A stretch of DNA of 64,000 nucleotides, taken from contig DFJW01000113.1 of NCBI GenBank assembly GCA_002373775.1, forward strand, positions 9,298 to 73,297, given 5' to 3'. Below the pieces are notes generated by a model, which worked only from the letters and a program-made list of their open reading frames with translations, did not search any database and was not told the DNA's origin. Shown here one piece after another: positions 32,698 to 43,078 of the stretch. Numbering within the stretch: position 1 is the stretch's first letter; the number at the start of each line of letters is the position of its first letter. Source of the DNA: Ruminococcus flavefaciens (GTDB taxonomy: Bacteria; Bacillota; Clostridia; Oscillospirales; Ruminococcaceae). Made by a program: the position numbers and the translations under genes.

Positions 32698-34668
32698 GTG
32701 AAAAACAAATTCCCTGCTCTGCTGCTGGTGCTGCATTTACTGCTGCTGGCAGACCTGGCAGGTACCGCTCTGCTGCTCAACCGTGACAGCCGCAAGGAAC
32801 AGTATTGCCTTCTGCCGGCTTTCGCGCTGATCGCTGCTTGTATTATTATTTTCCTTATCTATTCACGCAATTCGATGCGCCATATATCAAGGATGAACTC
32901 TCACCTTGAAAGTTCGGCTGCTGAGTATATGAACTCGCTGCCTGCTCCGGTAGCTGTTATTGACAGCAAAAAGCAGTTCGTCTGGTATAATCAGATCTTT
33001 TCCGAAAAGATCGGACTCGGACAGGATGTTTACGGTCTCGATATCGAAGGCATCATCCGTATCAACACTTCTCAGCTGAGCGATGAAGGACATGCAGAAT
33101 GCAGCATAAACGGCTGTATCTACAACGTGATGTCCGAAAAATTCGTCAAGGGAGAAATGGAGTTCCGTGTCCTTTATTTCCATGATATCACTGAATTTGC
33201 AACTCTCAAAAAGCGCTCTGACGAAGAGCACCCCAATGTTGTGGTCATAACTATCGACAACTACGATGACATCATGCAGAATGCCAAGGAAAGCGAAAAG
33301 GCGCAGGCTTCCGTTGAAACAGAGAAGCTCATCGAAAACATGATGAGCAGCACCAACGGTTTCATAAAGAAGGTATCTTCAAACACTTTCTATGCTGTTA
33401 TCGAGAATCGTCACCTTGAACAGATGATCGATGAAAAGTTCAAGATCCTCGACTCTGCAAGGAATATCACTATCTCCGGTCAGTATCCCCTCACCTTCTC
33501 AATAGGTGTCGGTCAGGGTGCAGGCTCGCTCGCTGAAAGTGAACGCATAGCCAAGCAGTGCCTTGATATGGCGCTCGGACGCGGCGGAGATCAGGCAGTC
33601 GTCAAGACCGATAACGGCTACCGTTTCTTCGGCGGAGTATCAAAGGGCGTAGAAAAGCGTTCACGCGCAAAGACTCGCATCATAGCCAATGCACTTCAGG
33701 ATATAATAATGAGCAGTGAGCATGTATTCATAATGGGACACCGTTTCGGCGACCTCGATTCTGTGGGTGCATCATGCGGTATGGCAGGAGCTGTAAGGCT
33801 CCTTGGCAGAACAGCATACATAGCTGTGGACCGCAGCAGGAATCTCGCTTCTCATCTCATCGCCAATGTTGAACAGCGCACAGATAATGAACTCTTTATC
33901 ACTCCTTCTGAGGCAGAGAATGTCATCAGCGACAAGGACCTGCTCATCATCGTCGATACCCATAACAAGGATTTCCTCGAAAGCCGCGCTCTCTATGAAC
34001 GCGCAAAGTCTGTAGTTGTCATCGACCACCACCGCAAGACAGTTAATTTCATTGACAATGCAGTTATCTTCCACCATGAGCCGTATGCTTCTTCAGCTTC
34101 GGAAATGGTGACGGAGATCATCGAATACTTCCGGTTCGATACCAATGAAAGGTTCCCGAGCATTTATGCAGATGCGCTGCTTTCAGGCATCATGCTCGAT
34201 ACCAAGAACTTTGTGATGAGGACCGGTGTCCGCACTTTTGAGGCAGCTGCATACCTCAAAAAGCTGGGGGCTGATACAGTCGCTGTCAAGCTGCTGTTCT
34301 CCAACTCCATTGATTCATACAAACGCCGGACTCAGATCGTTGCTTCAGCCAAGATACACGACCGCTGTGCTATCGCTGCTGCCGATTTCAAGTCCGATGA
34401 CATACGTCTTATATCTCCGCAGGCTGCTGACGAACTGCTCAGCATCACCGATGTCGATGCTTCATTCGTCCTGTACAAGACCGGAAATACGGTAAATATA
34501 TCCGCCCGTTCTCTCGGCGCGATGAACGTACAGGTAATAATGGAAAAACTCGGCGGAGGCGGTCATCAGACTATGGCAGCTACGCAGATCGAAAACTCAA
34601 CCATTCAGGAAGCGGTGAAGATGCTTATACAAGCTATCGACGAGTTCCATAGCGATAATCACCGCTGA
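32698..34668 (+). CDS. gdpP: Cyclic-di-AMP phosphodiesterase GdpP (DHH family)
   Basis: 656 residues, GTG start behind AAAGGAG. Two N-terminal membrane helices (about 7-28 and 36-55), a PAS-like domain (about 75-165), a degenerate GGDEF domain (about 175-305, with [10 protein letters not shown] but no GGDEF loop), then DHH ([21 protein letters not shown]) and DHHA1 ([10 protein letters not shown]). It hydrolyses c-di-AMP and so tunes potassium and osmotic balance and cell wall stress. Its place before rplI and dnaB is the usual Firmicutes order. Confidence 0.95.
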   Translation: MKNKFPALLLVLHLLLLADLAGTALLLNRDSRKEQYCLLPAFALIAACIIIFLIYSRNSMRHISRMNSHLESSAAEYMNSLPAPVAVIDSKKQFVWYNQIFSEKIGLGQDVYGLDIEGIIRINTSQLSDEGHAECSINGCIYNVMSEKFVKGEMEFRVLYFHDITEFATLKKRSDEEHPNVVVITIDNYDDIMQNAKESEKAQASVETEKLIENMMSSTNGFIKKVSSNTFYAVIENRHLEQMIDEKFKILDSARNITISGQYPLTFSIGVGQGAGSLAESERIAKQCLDMALGRGGDQAVVKTDNGYRFFGGVSKGVEKRSRAKTRIIANALQDIIMSSEHVFIMGHRFGDLDSVGASCGMAGAVRLLGRTAYIAVDRSRNLASHLIANVEQRTDNELFITPSEAENVISDKDLLIIVDTHNKDFLESRALYERAKSVVVIDHHRKTVNFIDNAVIFHHEPYASSASEMVTEIIEYFRFDTNERFPSIYADALLSGIMLDTKNFVMRTGVRTFEAAAYLKKLGADTVAVKLLFSNSIDSYKRRTQIVASAKIHDRCAIAAADFKSDDIRLISPQAADELLSITDVDASFVLYKTGNTVNISARSLGAMNVQVIMEKLGGGGHQTMAATQIENSTIQEAVKMLIQAIDEFHSDNHR

Positions 34669-34691
34669 TCTTCAAGGAAAGGAAATATGAT

Positions 34692-35138
34692 ATGAAAGTA
34701 ATTTTTTTACAGGATGTTAAAGGCTCCGGCAAAAAAGGCGAGGTAAAGAACGTTGCCGACGGATACGCAAGAAACATGCTCCTGCCCAAGGGATACGCTG
34801 TTGAAGCTACTCCCCAGAATATGACAAAGCTCCAGGGACAGCAGTCCTCTGCCCAGCACAAGATAGATCTGGAGAAGCAGGCTGCTTCTGAAGCTGCTGC
34901 CAAGCTCAAAGGCAAGACCGTGAACATCATAGCTAAAGCCGGAAACGGCGGCAAGCTCTTCGGTTCTGTAACTGCTGCCAATGTCGCTGAAGCTCTCGCT
35001 GCACAGTACGGAGTGAACGTTGACAAAAAGAAGATCTCCCTCAGCACTGAGATCAAGAACTTCGGCTCATACAATGCCGTTATCAAGCTCTATAACGGCA
35101 TCTCCGAAACCGTTGGCGTAGAAGTCAGCGAGGGCTGA
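34692..35138 (+). CDS. rplI: 50S ribosomal protein L9
   Basis: 148 residues, the usual length. The N-terminal rRNA-binding signature [22 protein letters not shown] is complete, followed by a central helix (about 45-75) and the C-terminal domain ([14 protein letters not shown]). It lies between gdpP and dnaB with short gaps. Confidence 0.97.
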   Translation: MKVIFLQDVKGSGKKGEVKNVADGYARNMLLPKGYAVEATPQNMTKLQGQQSSAQHKIDLEKQAASEAAAKLKGKTVNIIAKAGNGGKLFGSVTAANVAEALAAQYGVNVDKKKISLSTEIKNFGSYNAVIKLYNGISETVGVEVSEG

Positions 35139-35145
35139 TCGTGCT

Positions 35146-36501
35146 ATGGATGAAAATGATATCATTGTCTCCGCCCGTGAGATGCCGCACAGCATCGAGG
35201 CGGAGCAATCCGTTATTGGAGCAGTCATCGCTGATCCGTCAGTCATTTCAACTGTTCTTGAACTCGTAAAACCCGAGTACTTCTACAGTCCTCAGCATAA
35301 GGAGCTTTTCAGGATCATACAGACACTGTTCACAGGTACTACTCCTGTCGATATCGTCACTGTACTCAATGAAGCCGAAAAGCGCCATATATTCGAAACA
35401 GCTGCCGACGGCAGACGCTATCTCAGCGAGATAGCCAACATTCTCCCATCCACTGCGAATGTCGAGAGTTACTGCAAGATCGTTGCCGACAAATATCTCG
35501 TCCGCCAGCTTGCGGCTGCTGCAAGATCTATACTCGAAGATGTACAGTCCGGCGAACACGACTCACAGCTGCTTCTCGATGCAGCTGAACAGAAAATATA
35601 TGACATCCGTCAGGGACGCGATGTGAATGGTCTCGTTCCTCTTGGAGATGCTATATATGAGGCGTACACCCGTCTCGGCGACATAACCGGTCCGGACAAG
35701 GAACAGTTCATCGGCGCCCGGACAGGATTCACCCTCCTGGACAACATCACTTCAGGTCTCAATAAATCAGACCTGATAATCATTGCTGCGCGTCCCGGTA
35801 TGGGAAAAACTTCGTTTGCAATGAATATCGCCGTAAACGTGGCAAGACGCACTGAAAAGGAAGTCGTGACTTTCAACCTGGAAATGTCCCGCGAGCAGCT
35901 CGCTACCAGAATACTCTCAACAGAGGCGCTGGTCGAATCGAATGCTCTGCGAAGCGGACGCATAAGTGGCGAGGAATGGTCGCGTCTGGCTACAGCTACA
36001 GACTATCTCAGCACTATACCGATGTTTATAGACGATACCGGTTCAACTACCGTGCAGCAGATAAAAGCTAAACTGAGACGCACCAAGAACCTCGGACTCG
36101 TTATAATCGACTACCTTCAGCTCATGGATTCCACTACTCATTCCGATAACCGTGTGCTTATCATTTCAGAGATAACCCGTCAGCTGAAACTCATGGCAAA
36201 GGAACTCATGGTCCCGGTCATACTCCTTTCGCAGCTTTCCCGTGCCGTTGAAGGCCGTACCGACAAACGTCCCATGCTCTCAGACCTGCGTGAATCGGGT
36301 TCTATCGAGCAGGATGCGGATATCGTTCTTTTCCTTTACCGTGAAGCATATTACGACAAACAGAGCCAGAGGCCCAATATCTCTGAATGTATCGTTGCTA
36401 AAAACCGTCACGGTGAAACAGGTACTGTTGAACTCGTCTGGGACGGTCAGTATACACGATTCTCAAATCCGGATATGAGCGAAGTGCCGGGTGATATATG
36501 A
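35146..36501 (+). CDS. dnaB: Replicative DNA helicase DnaB
   Basis: 451 residues. N-terminal domain with PHSIEAEQSVIGAVI, linker, then the RecA-like domain with Walker A ARPGMGKTSFA, Walker B LVIIDYLQLM, and LSQLSRAVE and RPMLSDLRESGSIEQDAD. It unwinds DNA ahead of the replication fork. The ATG lies 8 bases after the rplI stop. The end overlaps the tilS start (ATATGATG). Confidence 0.97.
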   Translation: MDENDIIVSAREMPHSIEAEQSVIGAVIADPSVISTVLELVKPEYFYSPQHKELFRIIQTLFTGTTPVDIVTVLNEAEKRHIFETAADGRRYLSEIANILPSTANVESYCKIVADKYLVRQLAAAARSILEDVQSGEHDSQLLLDAAEQKIYDIRQGRDVNGLVPLGDAIYEAYTRLGDITGPDKEQFIGARTGFTLLDNITSGLNKSDLIIIAARPGMGKTSFAMNIAVNVARRTEKEVVTFNLEMSREQLATRILSTEALVESNALRSGRISGEEWSRLATATDYLSTIPMFIDDTGSTTVQQIKAKLRRTKNLGLVIIDYLQLMDSTTHSDNRVLIISEITRQLKLMAKELMVPVILLSQLSRAVEGRTDKRPMLSDLRESGSIEQDADIVLFLYREAYYDKQSQRPNISECIVAKNRHGETGTVELVWDGQYTRFSNPDMSEVPGDI

Positions 36502-37841
36502 TGCTTGAAAAAATATGCGCTCTCGCACGAAGATACGATATGTTCGGGCAGTGCAGCAATGTTGTCTGCGGACTATCCGGAGGTGCTGACAGCGTAGGAC
36601 TGCTGCTCGCTCTCCATGAGCTTTCAGATACGCTCGGCATCACGGTCTCAGCACTGCATGTGAACCATTGCCTCCGCGGTGCTGAAAGTGACAGGGACGA
36701 AAACTTCTGCCGTGAACTCTGCCAGAGAATTGGTATATCATTCAAGGCTGTTTCATGCGACGTAAAAAGCTATGCCAATGAGCATTCCCTTTCGGATGAA
36801 GAAGCTGCAAGGATACTGAGATACCGCCTGTTCGCTGAAAATTCCGAAGGCGCACTCATCGCAACTGCTCACAACGCCGGCGATGTCCTCGAAACCGCTC
36901 TGCTCAACCTTATACGCGGAACAGGTCTGAAAGGCATCGCAAGTATACCTCCGGTCCGCGGAAATATAGTCCGCCCGATGCTCACTGTCACCAGAAAAGA
37001 GATCGAAGCGTTTCTCGAAGAACACGGTCAGGAGCATATAACTGACAGCACCAACCTTACCGAAGACTATACCCGCAATAAAATACGCCGCCGCATCATA
37101 CCGCTGATGCAGGAGATAAATCCTTCCCTTATCCCGACTTCCATACACTCTATGGAGACGCTGAGAGAAGAGAATGAGTTCATCGAATCCGAAACAGACC
37201 GCGTTTATTCCGCATGCAGGAACGGCAATGCGCTCAGCTGTCTGTCCGGTCATGCAGCCGTCATAAGAAAGCGCTGCATCGCCCGCCTGCTTTCCGATAA
37301 TTCCGTCCCCTACTCATCGGACAGACTTGTAAAAGCAGATGAGATACTGGTAAATGGCGGAAAACTCAACGTCAGCGGCAGATTGTTCCTTATCGGTGAA
37401 AACGGAGGCATCCGGCTCGAAAGCATCCCTGAAGAAGCTGGATACTGTGAATTGTCAGCTGACCTTCAGATCGGCGACAATCCCATTTTCCCGGACAGAG
37501 TACTGAATTGCCGTATTATCAAATGTGATGATTTGACGAAATTATCGTCCGTTCATAAAAAATTAACATTTTACATGTTAGATTATGATAAAATAATAGG
37601 CAGAGCTGTTGTCCGGAACCGCCGTTACGGCGACAGGATAAAGCTCTGTGGAAGAGACCACACCTCATCCGTAAAGAAACTTATCAACGAAAGAGTACCT
37701 GCCGAAAAGAGAAGCACTATGCACTTCATCGAGGATGAGCAGGGTACTATATTCGCCGAGCATATCGGCATAGCCGGAAGAGTCGCAGTTACAGCGGATA
37801 CCCGGAACTGCCTGATACTAACTGTCAGGACTAATAACTGA
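36498..37841 (+). CDS. tilS: tRNA(Ile)-lysidine synthetase
   Basis: 447 residues. The PP-loop CGLSGGADSVGLLLALH (about 23-40) binds ATP; further family features are HVNHCLRGAESDRDE, ATAHNAGDVLETALLNLIRGTGL and DSTNLTEDYTRNKIRR. The C-terminal substrate domain (from about 340) is present. The enzyme adds lysine to C34 of the AUA-reading tRNA. The start overlaps the dnaB stop, so translation is coupled. Confidence 0.95.
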   Translation: MMLEKICALARRYDMFGQCSNVVCGLSGGADSVGLLLALHELSDTLGITVSALHVNHCLRGAESDRDENFCRELCQRIGISFKAVSCDVKSYANEHSLSDEEAARILRYRLFAENSEGALIATAHNAGDVLETALLNLIRGTGLKGIASIPPVRGNIVRPMLTVTRKEIEAFLEEHGQEHITDSTNLTEDYTRNKIRRRIIPLMQEINPSLIPTSIHSMETLREENEFIESETDRVYSACRNGNALSCLSGHAAVIRKRCIARLLSDNSVPYSSDRLVKADEILVNGGKLNVSGRLFLIGENGGIRLESIPEEAGYCELSADLQIGDNPIFPDRVLNCRIIKCDDLTKLSSVHKKLTFYMLDYDKIIGRAVVRNRRYGDRIKLCGRDHTSSVKKLINERVPAEKRSTMHFIEDEQGTIFAEHIGIAGRVAVTADTRNCLILTVRTNN

Positions 37842-37857
37842 TCGGAGTGGATAATAT

Positions 37858-39786
37858 TTGACACCAAAAAAGAACAGAGGCATTTTCACCTACCTGCTCG
37901 TCATCGCCGTAGCTGTCGGTCTGATATTCTTTGTCAGCTCAAAGCTCTCCGGAGGCAGCGATAAAAAAGACTACAATGAGATCATGGAGCTCTTCGATAA
38001 CTACCAGATCTCAGAATATGAACTTGATCTCGGTACCGGTGAACTCACTTATGTTATCAGAGGAGAAAGCGGCAAGAAAAAGTACGAAGTGCCGAATGTC
38101 AGCATCTTCCTCGAAGAGACCAAGAACTACAGAAAAAACTACAACAATAAATACAGCGGCGAGGATGAGACTCTCACCCAGAACTACATCAAGATCACTG
38201 ACAGAAGCTGGCTGTATTCACTTATACCGGTCGTTCTCACAGTCCTGCTCGGTATCGCTATCCTCTACTTCATGATGAAGCAGAGCGGAGGCGGCGGAAA
38301 GTACACCTCCTTCGGCAAGGCAAATCTGAAGAATCAGGCAAATGCCCGAAAGGCTACATTCAATGATGTTGCCGGTGCTGACGAAGAAAAACAGGAACTT
38401 GAAGAGATCGTTGACTTCCTCAAGCATCCGAACAAGTATAAGGAGATCGGCGCTAAAGTGCCTAAGGGCGTGCTCCTGCTCGGCCCTCCCGGTACCGGTA
38501 AAACTCTCCTTGCAAGAGCTGTTGCAGGCGAGGCTGGCTGCCCGTTCTTCCCTATATCCGGCTCAGACTTCGTTGAAATGTTCGTCGGTGTCGGTGCTTC
38601 CCGTGTAAGAGACCTTTTTGAACAGGCTAAGAAGCATGCTCCTGCTATCATATTCATTGATGAGATAGACGCTGTAGGACGTCACAGAGGCGCAGGTCTC
38701 GGCGGCGGACACGATGAGCGTGAACAGACGCTCAACCAGCTCCTCGTTGAAATGGACGGCTTTACTGGCAATGAGAGCGTAATAGTCATTGCGGCTACCA
38801 ACCGCCGTGATATCCTTGATCCTGCTCTTCTGCGTCCGGGACGTTTCGACCGCCAGATCGTTGTCGGATACCCCGATGTCAAGGGACGTGAAGAGATACT
38901 CAGAGTTCACGCTAAGAATAAGCCCCTCGGTCCCGATGTTGACCTGAAGATAATAGCTCAGACAACGCAGGGATTCACAGGTGCCGACCTTGAGAACCTT
39001 CTCAACGAAGCCGCTCTCCTTGCCGCAAGACAGGACAGAATGGCTATAACTGAGGCTGATATCGAAGAGGCTACCATGAAGGTCATCGCCGGTCCGGAGA
39101 AGAAGTCAAGGATCGTTACAGAACACGACAAGCGTGTTACTGCGTACCACGAAGCCGGTCATGCAGTTGCTGCATATAATCTTCCGACACAGGATAAAGT
39201 CCATCAGGTAACTATCATACAGCGCGGAATGGCTGCCGGTCTTACTGTTACAAGACCTGACAATGATGATATGTTCGTTTCACGCAACCAGATGCGCGAG
39301 AAGATCGTAATGCTCCTCGGCGGACGTGTTGCTGAAGAGATATTCATCGACGATATCTCCACCGGAGCTTCAAACGATATCGAGCGCGCAACTTCCACTG
39401 CAAGAAGCATGGTCACAAAGTACGGCTTCTCCGGAAAACTCGGCACAGTCGTTTACGGCTCTGACAACGATGAAGTGTTCCTCGGCAAGGATTACGGTCA
39501 TACACGCAATTACAGTGAAGCTGTTGCCGCTCAGATCGACGAGGAAGTTAAGTCCATCATTGACAAGGCACACAGTGAGTGTACGGCTCTTATCAAGGCT
39601 AATGAAGATAAGATGCACCTCCTTGCCAAGTACCTGCTCAAATTCGAAAAGATCGACGGTCCTGAGTTCGAAAAGCTCATGAGAGGCGAACTTACAGAGG
39701 ATGTGCTGAACGAGCCCGTTGCTGCTGCATCTGACGAAAGCGCTGCCGGATCCGAAGATACGACTGATACTGATGTAACAGAATAA
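37858..39786 (+). CDS. ftsH: ATP-dependent zinc metalloprotease FtsH
   Basis: 642 residues, TTG start behind GGAGTGG. Two membrane helices (about 8-27 and 120-140) flank an extracellular domain. Then the AAA module with Walker A G209-[22 protein letters not shown] and the [23 protein letters not shown], and the peptidase with H431-EAGH435. It degrades damaged and regulatory membrane proteins. The gene order tilS-ftsH is common in Firmicutes, although hpt, often found between them, is absent here. Confidence 0.96.
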   Translation: MTPKKNRGIFTYLLVIAVAVGLIFFVSSKLSGGSDKKDYNEIMELFDNYQISEYELDLGTGELTYVIRGESGKKKYEVPNVSIFLEETKNYRKNYNNKYSGEDETLTQNYIKITDRSWLYSLIPVVLTVLLGIAILYFMMKQSGGGGKYTSFGKANLKNQANARKATFNDVAGADEEKQELEEIVDFLKHPNKYKEIGAKVPKGVLLLGPPGTGKTLLARAVAGEAGCPFFPISGSDFVEMFVGVGASRVRDLFEQAKKHAPAIIFIDEIDAVGRHRGAGLGGGHDEREQTLNQLLVEMDGFTGNESVIVIAATNRRDILDPALLRPGRFDRQIVVGYPDVKGREEILRVHAKNKPLGPDVDLKIIAQTTQGFTGADLENLLNEAALLAARQDRMAITEADIEEATMKVIAGPEKKSRIVTEHDKRVTAYHEAGHAVAAYNLPTQDKVHQVTIIQRGMAAGLTVTRPDNDDMFVSRNQMREKIVMLLGGRVAEEIFIDDISTGASNDIERATSTARSMVTKYGFSGKLGTVVYGSDNDEVFLGKDYGHTRNYSEAVAAQIDEEVKSIIDKAHSECTALIKANEDKMHLLAKYLLKFEKIDGPEFEKLMRGELTEDVLNEPVAAASDESAAGSEDTTDTDVTE

Positions 39787-39804
39787 ATAATATGATAAAA
39801 TGAT

Positions 39805-39842
39805 CCGGGAGGTCCTTTGTGAGGGACCTCCCGGAATTTTTG
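39805..39842 (+). terminator. Rho-independent terminator after ftsH
   Basis: CCGGGAGGTCC (39805-39815) and GGACCTCCCGG (39824-39834), then AATTTTT. It lies between converging genes and may also serve the GH43 gene. Confidence 0.92.
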
Positions 39843-39860
39843 TATCATTTTGTTTTACTT

Positions 39861-42791
39861 TCAGTTCTGATTCTCATGGAAGAAGTAAGGAAGTGCATCG
39901 TAGACATAGTGTCTTACATGTCCCCACCAGTGATCTCTTCCGTCGGCTACCAAGAAATAGAAGTTGCCCTTGGAGAAATCCGATGTGGTCGTGAAGCGTT
40001 TTGTATCCTTCATAAGAGGCTCTATGAGTCCCTTCATGTTGTTGTACGCCAGATCCTTTGAACCGGTCGCTGCAAATATGAAGTACTCATTCTGCTTGAA
40101 TCCAAACTTGTCTATCGCGTTCTGGAGACCTGTGAGTCCGCCCCAGCAATGTCCCGACAACGGCATGTAATATGCGCAGATATCAAGGCAGTTTATGAAC
40201 ATGTTCCACGTCGAACCGCCGCCCATTGAGAAACCGCCGTATGCACGGTGATATCTCGATGCCTTCAGTCCGCTCTCTGTTGTGTTCTCAGCGTAGGTGG
40301 AATACTTGCTCTCGATATACGGGATCACGCTCTGACGCATTTCGTTCCAAACCGTTCCTGCACCCATATTGTTGTCAGGCGCCGGGCATCCGTTGAACGT
40401 GGGAGTTACTACGATGAGCGGTTCGAGTTCACCGTTCATTATCATGTGGTCAAGGATGTTATGAAGTTTTACATCATTGCTGAAAATCGTATTTTCATTC
40501 TCTCCGCCGCCGTGCATGAGATAGAATACATTGTACTTCTTGTTCTCATCATAGCCGTATGGCAGATAGACATTCATGCTCTTATTGCCGTTTATGCCGG
40601 TGTAGTTTTCCTTTATTATCCTTCCTGCCTGCGGGCATGTCTCGTTCACATACTTATCAGGAGCTGCCTTGAAGGCAAGTGCAGGATCATAATTGAAATT
40701 ACTCGGCTCAGGCTCAGGTGTATTGTCAGGGAATTCCTTTACTCTTCCGAGGATGAAATTCTGTATGAGCACCATATCATTCAGCTCATACTCTGTACTC
40801 CTGTCAACGTCTCCTGCCAGCTTTGCATTGTCGTCCTTGAAGCCCTTGGTAACTGCTTTTCTTGCGAGTGCCATATCGAAGCTGTCAACGTATCCGTCAA
40901 AGTTGATGTCTCCGAGGATGAGCTGTCCGCCTTTAGCGCCTTCAATGACTGTCCCTGCTTCTGCTGCACAGGCTTCATCAATGTAGAAGCTGTTCCTGCC
41001 GCTTTCAGTCTCAACATACACATAAATATCCTTTGCATTCTCAGGTATCTTGAATGATGTATTCGCAAGCTGTACCCATTTGCCGTCAAGTGCTGTAGCA
41101 GTTGCTATCTTATCGTAATGCGGCTTATCATCGGCATCGTTATACTGAAGTGTCAGGTGGAAAGTCTCGGGACTTCCGGAATTGCCCATAACATCCACGC
41201 TGAAACTGTAGGCTTTACCTGCCTCAAAACTGCTGCTGAGCTGCTTGATCGCGCCGTTCCATGCAGCCTCTCTGCCGTCAACGTAAAGTGAACGGTTGCC
41301 TGAATATGATGTGCCGCTCTTTGTGGTCACGCTTGCTGAACCGCGTCCGCTCCATTTATCGGAACCGTTTTCGAATGTGCTGTGGAACAGATATCCGTCT
41401 TCCAGCACTTCACCGCCGCTGCCGCTGAACTTCCACCAGTCAACGTTGAAAAGGTAGCCGCTGCCGCCTTTGAATACGAGATAGAGGTCCTGTACGCCTT
41501 CTACAGATGTATCGCAGGACACTTCCTGCCACTTCTGCCAGCCGTCAGTTGACGGCACATCGCAGGAACCTATGAGCGGTCCGCTTGCACTGCCGGTGTG
41601 CAGCTCTAAGGTACCGCCTTCTGTTGCAGATGCTACACTGGCGGTAAACGAAGTTGCTCCGTCTCCGAAGTCCACGCCCTTTACCTTAATGTAGTCGCCG
41701 TTTTCTATGTTGCATACATCCATGCCGCCTTCGCTGCACTTTTCGGTGCCTATACCGTCGCTCCAGCATATGGTCTCTGCTTCGTTTCTCACAAAGGGAT
41801 CAAGATATCCAACCTGCGCAGGACCGGTCTTTGTGGGAGTGATGACCGGTATCGAACCGTCAGAATTGTACTCGAATTCGTCTACACATACGCTTCTGTC
41901 GAATGTTCCGCCGTTCTTCAGGCTTGCATCGTGATAGAAGAGATAGGACTTGCCCTTGAAATCCACAACGCCCGGATGATTGGTGTAGCAGTTGTGCCTC
42001 TTCATTACCTGTCCGCCGTAAGTCCACGGACCTGTCGGTGAAGGAGCTGTGGAATAGCCGAGGCTCTCGGATTTTTCACCGTTGTAGAAAGAGGCGTATA
42101 CAAGATAATACAGGCTGCCGCGCTTATAGAACCAAGGACCTTCGCCGTAGGAAGTAGGTCTTTCATCATCTCCTGGACCGAAGCTCTGCTGAGTCATGTC
42201 AAAATGCTTGATGCTGCCCTTCAATGATATCATATCTTCATTGAGCTGAACGTAGTAGCATGTCGGATTTCCGAACATGAGCCACGCCTGTCCGTCATCG
42301 TCAATATATACGGTAGGATCTATATAATCCCAGTTCGGACCGCACAGCGGCTTTCCTAAAGCATCCTTGAAAGGACCTGTGGGGCTGTCCGCTACAGCAA
42401 CACCTATTGCTCTTCCTCCGCCTGATTTGTTTTCAAGTGTAACGTAATAGTAGAACTTGCCGTTGCGCTCTACACACTGTGCTGCCCACGCTGAATCCTC
42501 TTTTCCCCAGCTGAAACTGTCCCATGAGAGGATAGTGCCGTGGTCTGTCCAGTTCTGCATATCCTTGGACGAATAGCAGTGCCAGTCGGGCATAAAGTAA
42601 AAACTTGAATTTGGCTTGTCACTTCCGGTATACACATAAACTGTATCCCCGTAGACCATGGGTGCAGGATCGGTAGAGAATATGGTCTGCACCATAGGAT
42701 TATCCGCATGTGCAGTACTCATCGGCATAGCTGAAAAAGCTGATACTGATGCAAGCACAGCTGCGGAAACAGTTGACACAAATCGTTTCAT
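39861..42791 (-). CDS. Cellulosomal xylan enzyme: GH43-CBM6-CBM22-dockerin-CE1 esterase
   Basis: 976 residues, secreted. Order: signal peptide (to about 29); GH43 arabinofuranosidase/xylosidase (about 35-325) with DPAPMV (base Asp), YIDPTVY and YGEGPW (acid Glu); CBM6-like module (about 335-457, ending LFNVDWWKFSG); CBM22-like module (about 463-615); type I dockerin from residue 627 (GDINFDGYVD, then a second loop with GDVDRSTEYE); and a CE1 feruloyl/acetyl-xylan esterase (about 700-976) with nucleophile Ser855 in GFSMGG and His in GRDHWWGH. It would remove arabinose or xylose and ester side groups from xylan while docked. The dockerin is internal, between two catalytic halves, rather than at the end. 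Confidence 0.92.
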   Translation of the reverse strand: MKRFVSTVSAAVLASVSAFSAMPMSTAHADNPMVQTIFSTDPAPMVYGDTVYVYTGSDKPNSSFYFMPDWHCYSSKDMQNWTDHGTILSWDSFSWGKEDSAWAAQCVERNGKFYYYVTLENKSGGGRAIGVAVADSPTGPFKDALGKPLCGPNWDYIDPTVYIDDDGQAWLMFGNPTCYYVQLNEDMISLKGSIKHFDMTQQSFGPGDDERPTSYGEGPWFYKRGSLYYLVYASFYNGEKSESLGYSTAPSPTGPWTYGGQVMKRHNCYTNHPGVVDFKGKSYLFYHDASLKNGGTFDRSVCVDEFEYNSDGSIPVITPTKTGPAQVGYLDPFVRNEAETICWSDGIGTEKCSEGGMDVCNIENGDYIKVKGVDFGDGATSFTASVASATEGGTLELHTGSASGPLIGSCDVPSTDGWQKWQEVSCDTSVEGVQDLYLVFKGGSGYLFNVDWWKFSGSGGEVLEDGYLFHSTFENGSDKWSGRGSASVTTKSGTSYSGNRSLYVDGREAAWNGAIKQLSSSFEAGKAYSFSVDVMGNSGSPETFHLTLQYNDADDKPHYDKIATATALDGKWVQLANTSFKIPENAKDIYVYVETESGRNSFYIDEACAAEAGTVIEGAKGGQLILGDINFDGYVDSFDMALARKAVTKGFKDDNAKLAGDVDRSTEYELNDMVLIQNFILGRVKEFPDNTPEPEPSNFNYDPALAFKAAPDKYVNETCPQAGRIIKENYTGINGNKSMNVYLPYGYDENKKYNVFYLMHGGGENENTIFSNDVKLHNILDHMIMNGELEPLIVVTPTFNGCPAPDNNMGAGTVWNEMRQSVIPYIESKYSTYAENTTESGLKASRYHRAYGGFSMGGGSTWNMFINCLDICAYYMPLSGHCWGGLTGLQNAIDKFGFKQNEYFIFAATGSKDLAYNNMKGLIEPLMKDTKRFTTTSDFSKGNFYFLVADGRDHWWGHVRHYVYDALPYFFHENQN

Positions 42792-42833
42792 TTTAATACC
42801 TCCTTGTGGATCTGATACTTTCCCATTAAATAA

Positions 42834-42862
42834 ATTTTATCAATTTATTCATATTATTTCAA
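42834..42862 (-). promoter_or_regulatory. Promoter of the GH43-CE1 gene
   Basis: On the minus strand TTGAAA (42857-42862), 17-base spacer, TAAAAT (42834-42839), about 40 bases before the ATG. Confidence 0.65.
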
Positions 42863-42995
42863 CTCACAAAATGAAGATAAAGTGGACAAAACTGATAATC
42901 TCTATGTTTTCTTCACACTATTTATTCAACTCTTAACATTATTTTGTACACGGAAACGGACGGCATGCGATATTAGCTGTCAGCCTCATGCACAC

Positions 42996-43024
42996 TTGAA
43001 TTATGCGGCGTTATGTTATATAAT
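42996..43024 (+). promoter_or_regulatory. Promoter of the FliB-like gene
   Basis: TTGAAT (42996-43001), 17-base spacer, TATAAT (43019-43024). A start codon at 43013 would lie inside it, which supports the ATG at 43079. Confidence 0.8.
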
Positions 43025-43078
43025 ATTTACATGGTATTTCATATCCAGAAATGCGGAATAACGAAAGGAGACGGTATC

